Shown piece after piece: positions 62,316 through 64,000 of a stretch of 64,000 nucleotides of DNA. Numbering within the stretch: the first letter of the stretch is position 1; each line of letters opens with the position of its first letter. Source of the DNA: Chrysemys picta bellii. Lineage: Eukaryota; Chordata; Testudines; Emydidae. Position numbers and translations under genes: made by a program. Location: NCBI RefSeq assembly GCF_011386835.1, contig NC_088800.1, forward strand, positions 54,217,439 through 54,281,438, given 5' to 3'. The notes under the pieces are model-generated. The model saw only the letters and a program-made list of their open reading frames with translations, did not search any database and had not been told where the DNA came from.

Positions 62316-62369
62316 TCTCCAATATCCTGGGAGCAACATGGCTACAACACTATTGTATACTCACCAGAG

Positions 62370-63404
62370 CAATAATGCATATAAAAATGACTGGTAGAAA
62401 GAATGTTGACAATGATCTTTGTAATTCTATGCAGTAGTGATTCAAAGATGTTTTCCTTCATCTTGGGTATGTAACCTGGAAGAACTGGACAAACACTGGG
62501 ACAGAAAATCAGTGAATTCCCATGTTTAAATAAAATTGCTTTGACTGTGTTCCTGCTCCATCAGTACCCTGGCAAATGTCATGAATGTTCATGGGAGCGG
62601 CAAAAATTCCACGAATATTTGTTGAAAGTGAATTATGGATTTGTAATTGCGAGTATTTGTTCTAGAAATTTTATTTTAAGAGTTATCCTCTAGTAAGAAA
62701 TCAGAAACCTACTCGATAACCTACGTATCCAGCCAAAGCAGCTTAAATTTTGAATATAAAATATTTGCAACAATCTGCCCACAAACAAGCTTCAAGAATT
62801 ATTGGCAAAAATTATTTGGCAAACTAACAAATAAATTTTGCAATGTTCATATGTGTTTGTGGACTATTTGGGAATAGAAAAAGGCAAAATTAGTTTAATA
62901 AATTGTTCACTATGAATCATTTGCCAAGTTCTACCCCGAAGCAGCCTCCAATACCATGGCATAGAAGGAAACCAATGCAGTAATGTGCCAAAGAGCCCTA
63001 GAGCAGTGTCTTCAACAAGACATGAATGAAACAGAGCTGCTTGAAAGCAATTTGTTTTGTTGGATGAGTGGCTGTTCTACCTACTGTATAATGTAGAGGA
63101 ATTACATAGTAGCCCTTTAAATAGCTAGAGTCCTCTAGTGGCTCTCAAAATCTTCTGATTCAGAAGCCACCAGAACCCTGCCAAAGTAGCTGCCTGTATA
63201 TGTAGCTAGGCCTTGCCTGTTGTCTATAGTAGGTCAACTTGCTTATTTAGATCCCATTGTGCCCTTCTGGTTCATTTATTTTATTTTATATATATATAGG
63301 CTAGGCAGGGTATAGAGCAGAAGACACGACACTACCCCTTACTTAGTCGCTCCTATTCTCTGCCTGTGGCACATAATGGTTTAGTCTCCTATGGGCCAGA
63401 ATAC
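62370..63404. other. Intergenic, no recognised gene
   Basis: AT-rich non-coding; a TATATATATA run at 63286-63297. No gene or defined repeat. Confidence 0.5.
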
Positions 63405-63412
63405 TTTGGTCT

Positions 63413-63763
63413 CATAGGTACCAACTCTGTGGGTGCTCCGGGGCTGGAGCACCCATGGGGGGAAAAAATGGTGTGTGCTGAGCACCCACCGGCAGCCCCC
63501 CTTATCAGCACCTCTCCCTCCCTCCCAGCACCTTCTGCCCACCACGATCAGCTGTTTTGCGGTATGCAGGAGGTTCTTGGGGGGGGGGGGGAGGGAGAGG
63601 GAGGAGCAAGGATGCAGCGTGCTTGGGGGAGAGGGTGGAATGGGGTGGGAAGAGGTGGGGCAGGGTGAGTGGGGGTGGGGTCTTGGAGGAATGGGTGGGG
63701 TGGGGTCTGGGGCAGAGCTGGGGGTCAAGCACCCCCTGGCACATTGGAAAATCGGCACCTGTG
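63413..63763 (+). mobile_element. CATAGG-family hAT-type MITE, longest copy
   Basis: 351 bases. Starts CATAGGTACCAACTCTGTGG and ends GAAAATCGGCACCTGTG. Flanks TTTGGTCT (63405-63412) and TTTGGTCT (63764-63771) are an exact 8-bp TSD. It contains GGTGCTCCGGGGCTGGAGCA, AGCACCCACCGGCAGCC and a purine-rich GGGAAGAGGTGGGGC region. No coding capacity. Confidence 0.93.
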
Positions 63764-63814
63764 TTTGGTCTAGTTTCACTTGTTGGGTTTAGTGTGCGGA
63801 TGCTGGATAGAGTT

Positions 63815-63880
63815 GGTGGCCTGTGACATACAGGAGGTCAGACTAGATGGTTGGTTCCTTCTGACCTTTAAACTTGATTC
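63815..63880 (+). mobile_element. CR1-like LINE 3' tail
   Basis: TACAGGAGGTCAGACTAGATGG then CTTCTGACCTTTAAACTTG (both given in short parts), the sense version of the tail at 43085-43190. Confidence 0.6.
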
Positions 63881-63918
63881 TGTGCCTTACAATGTGTTAA
63901 AGTGGGCACTGGGAGATT

Positions 63919-64000
63919 GTGGCTATTAGCCAGGATGGGCAGCAATGGTGTCCCTAGCCTCTGTTTGCCAGAAGCTGGGAATGGGTGACAGGGGATGGAT
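63919..64000 (+). mobile_element. CR1 LINE 3' region, cut by the window end
   Basis: GTGGCTATTAGCCAGGATGG then GGTGTCCCTAGCCTCTGTTT and CAGAAGCTGGGAATGGGTGA. It continues past 64000. It shows the intact CCCTAGCCTCTGTTTGCC junction that is split by the hAT at 12915-15229. Confidence 0.9.

Larger units (their letters stand above)
53744..62355 (-). mobile_element. Penelope-like element expanded to 8.6 kb by nested insertions
   Basis: Flanked by TATACTCACTAGAG (53730-53743) and TATACTCACCAGAG (62356-62369), a 13/14-bp TSD. The left terminal repeat is 53744-53863 plus 57215-57430; the right, inverted, is 61795-62117 plus 62324-62355. A short antisense piece of the GIY-YIG-coding interior lies at 57431-57531 and 61676-61794, comparable with 10300-10350. 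Three insertions with their own TSDs (53864-57206, 57532-61667, 62118-62315) interrupt it. Subtracting them and their duplicated target bases leaves 911 bases. Confidence 0.85.

Overview
The window looks like a stretch of a turtle (Testudines) nuclear genome. The evidence is a single-copy vertebrate gene with canonical GT/AG introns, many CR1-type LINE fragments, a tRNA-derived SINE with a downstream body typical of turtles and tortoises (37133-37330), and numerous non-autonomous hAT elements and Penelope-like retroelements of the kind that fill turtle genomes. A crocodilian is the main alternative; the species cannot be named. There is no bacterial gene organisation, CRISPR array or operon.

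The only host gene I can support is sarcalumenin (SRL), on the + strand. Its last three coding exons lie at 19321-19437, 20773-21006 and 22492-23303, followed by a short 3' UTR with an AATAAA signal at 23487. They encode the core of the dynamin/EHD-like GTPase domain (P-loop, DTPG, NKAD) and the complete C-terminus. The signal-peptide and acidic N-terminal exons were not found, so bases 1-19320 are most simply SRL intron (or 5' flank). Bases 23516-64000 appear to be an intergenic desert in which no convincing host exon was found; one weak ABCB-transporter-like relic sits near 24440-24560.

Most of the rest is mobile DNA, and many boundaries can be fixed from target-site duplications (TSDs). 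Region 1-16.8 kb: a Penelope terminal-repeat palindrome (1-190), hAT-type MITEs, CR1 pieces, an internally deleted endogenous retrovirus (6919-8210, 4-bp TSD), a Penelope-like element with a GIY-YIG endonuclease remnant (9870-11051, 11/12-bp TSD), and a CR1 split by a 2.3-kb hAT element that itself holds another hAT copy. Region 17-23.5 kb: SRL, with one MITE and one hAT-in-SINE in its introns. Region 27-35 kb: CR1 and a three-level nest (fold-back MITE, then LTR-like repeat, then hAT MITE). Region 35-50 kb: sparse repeats, one SINE and a second Penelope palindrome with a 15-bp TSD. Region 50-53.4 kb: a GC-rich segment with a decayed LINE ORF1-like sequence and a CpG-rich stretch.

The most striking structure is 53744-62355. 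A Penelope-like element of about 0.9 kb, flanked by a 13/14-bp TSD and bounded by inverted terminal repeats, has been expanded to 8.6 kb by successive insertions: a 3.3-kb hAT element with a decayed BED/ZMYM-like transposase (perfect 8-bp TSD), a 4.1-kb hAT element (7/8 TSD) that in turn contains a 2.1-kb CR1 with one frameshift, and a 198-bp MITE (perfect 8-bp TSD). Because the Penelope terminal repeat is present twice, each copy supplies the empty site for insertions in the other. All repeat family names are by recognition of sequence features; no database search was run.
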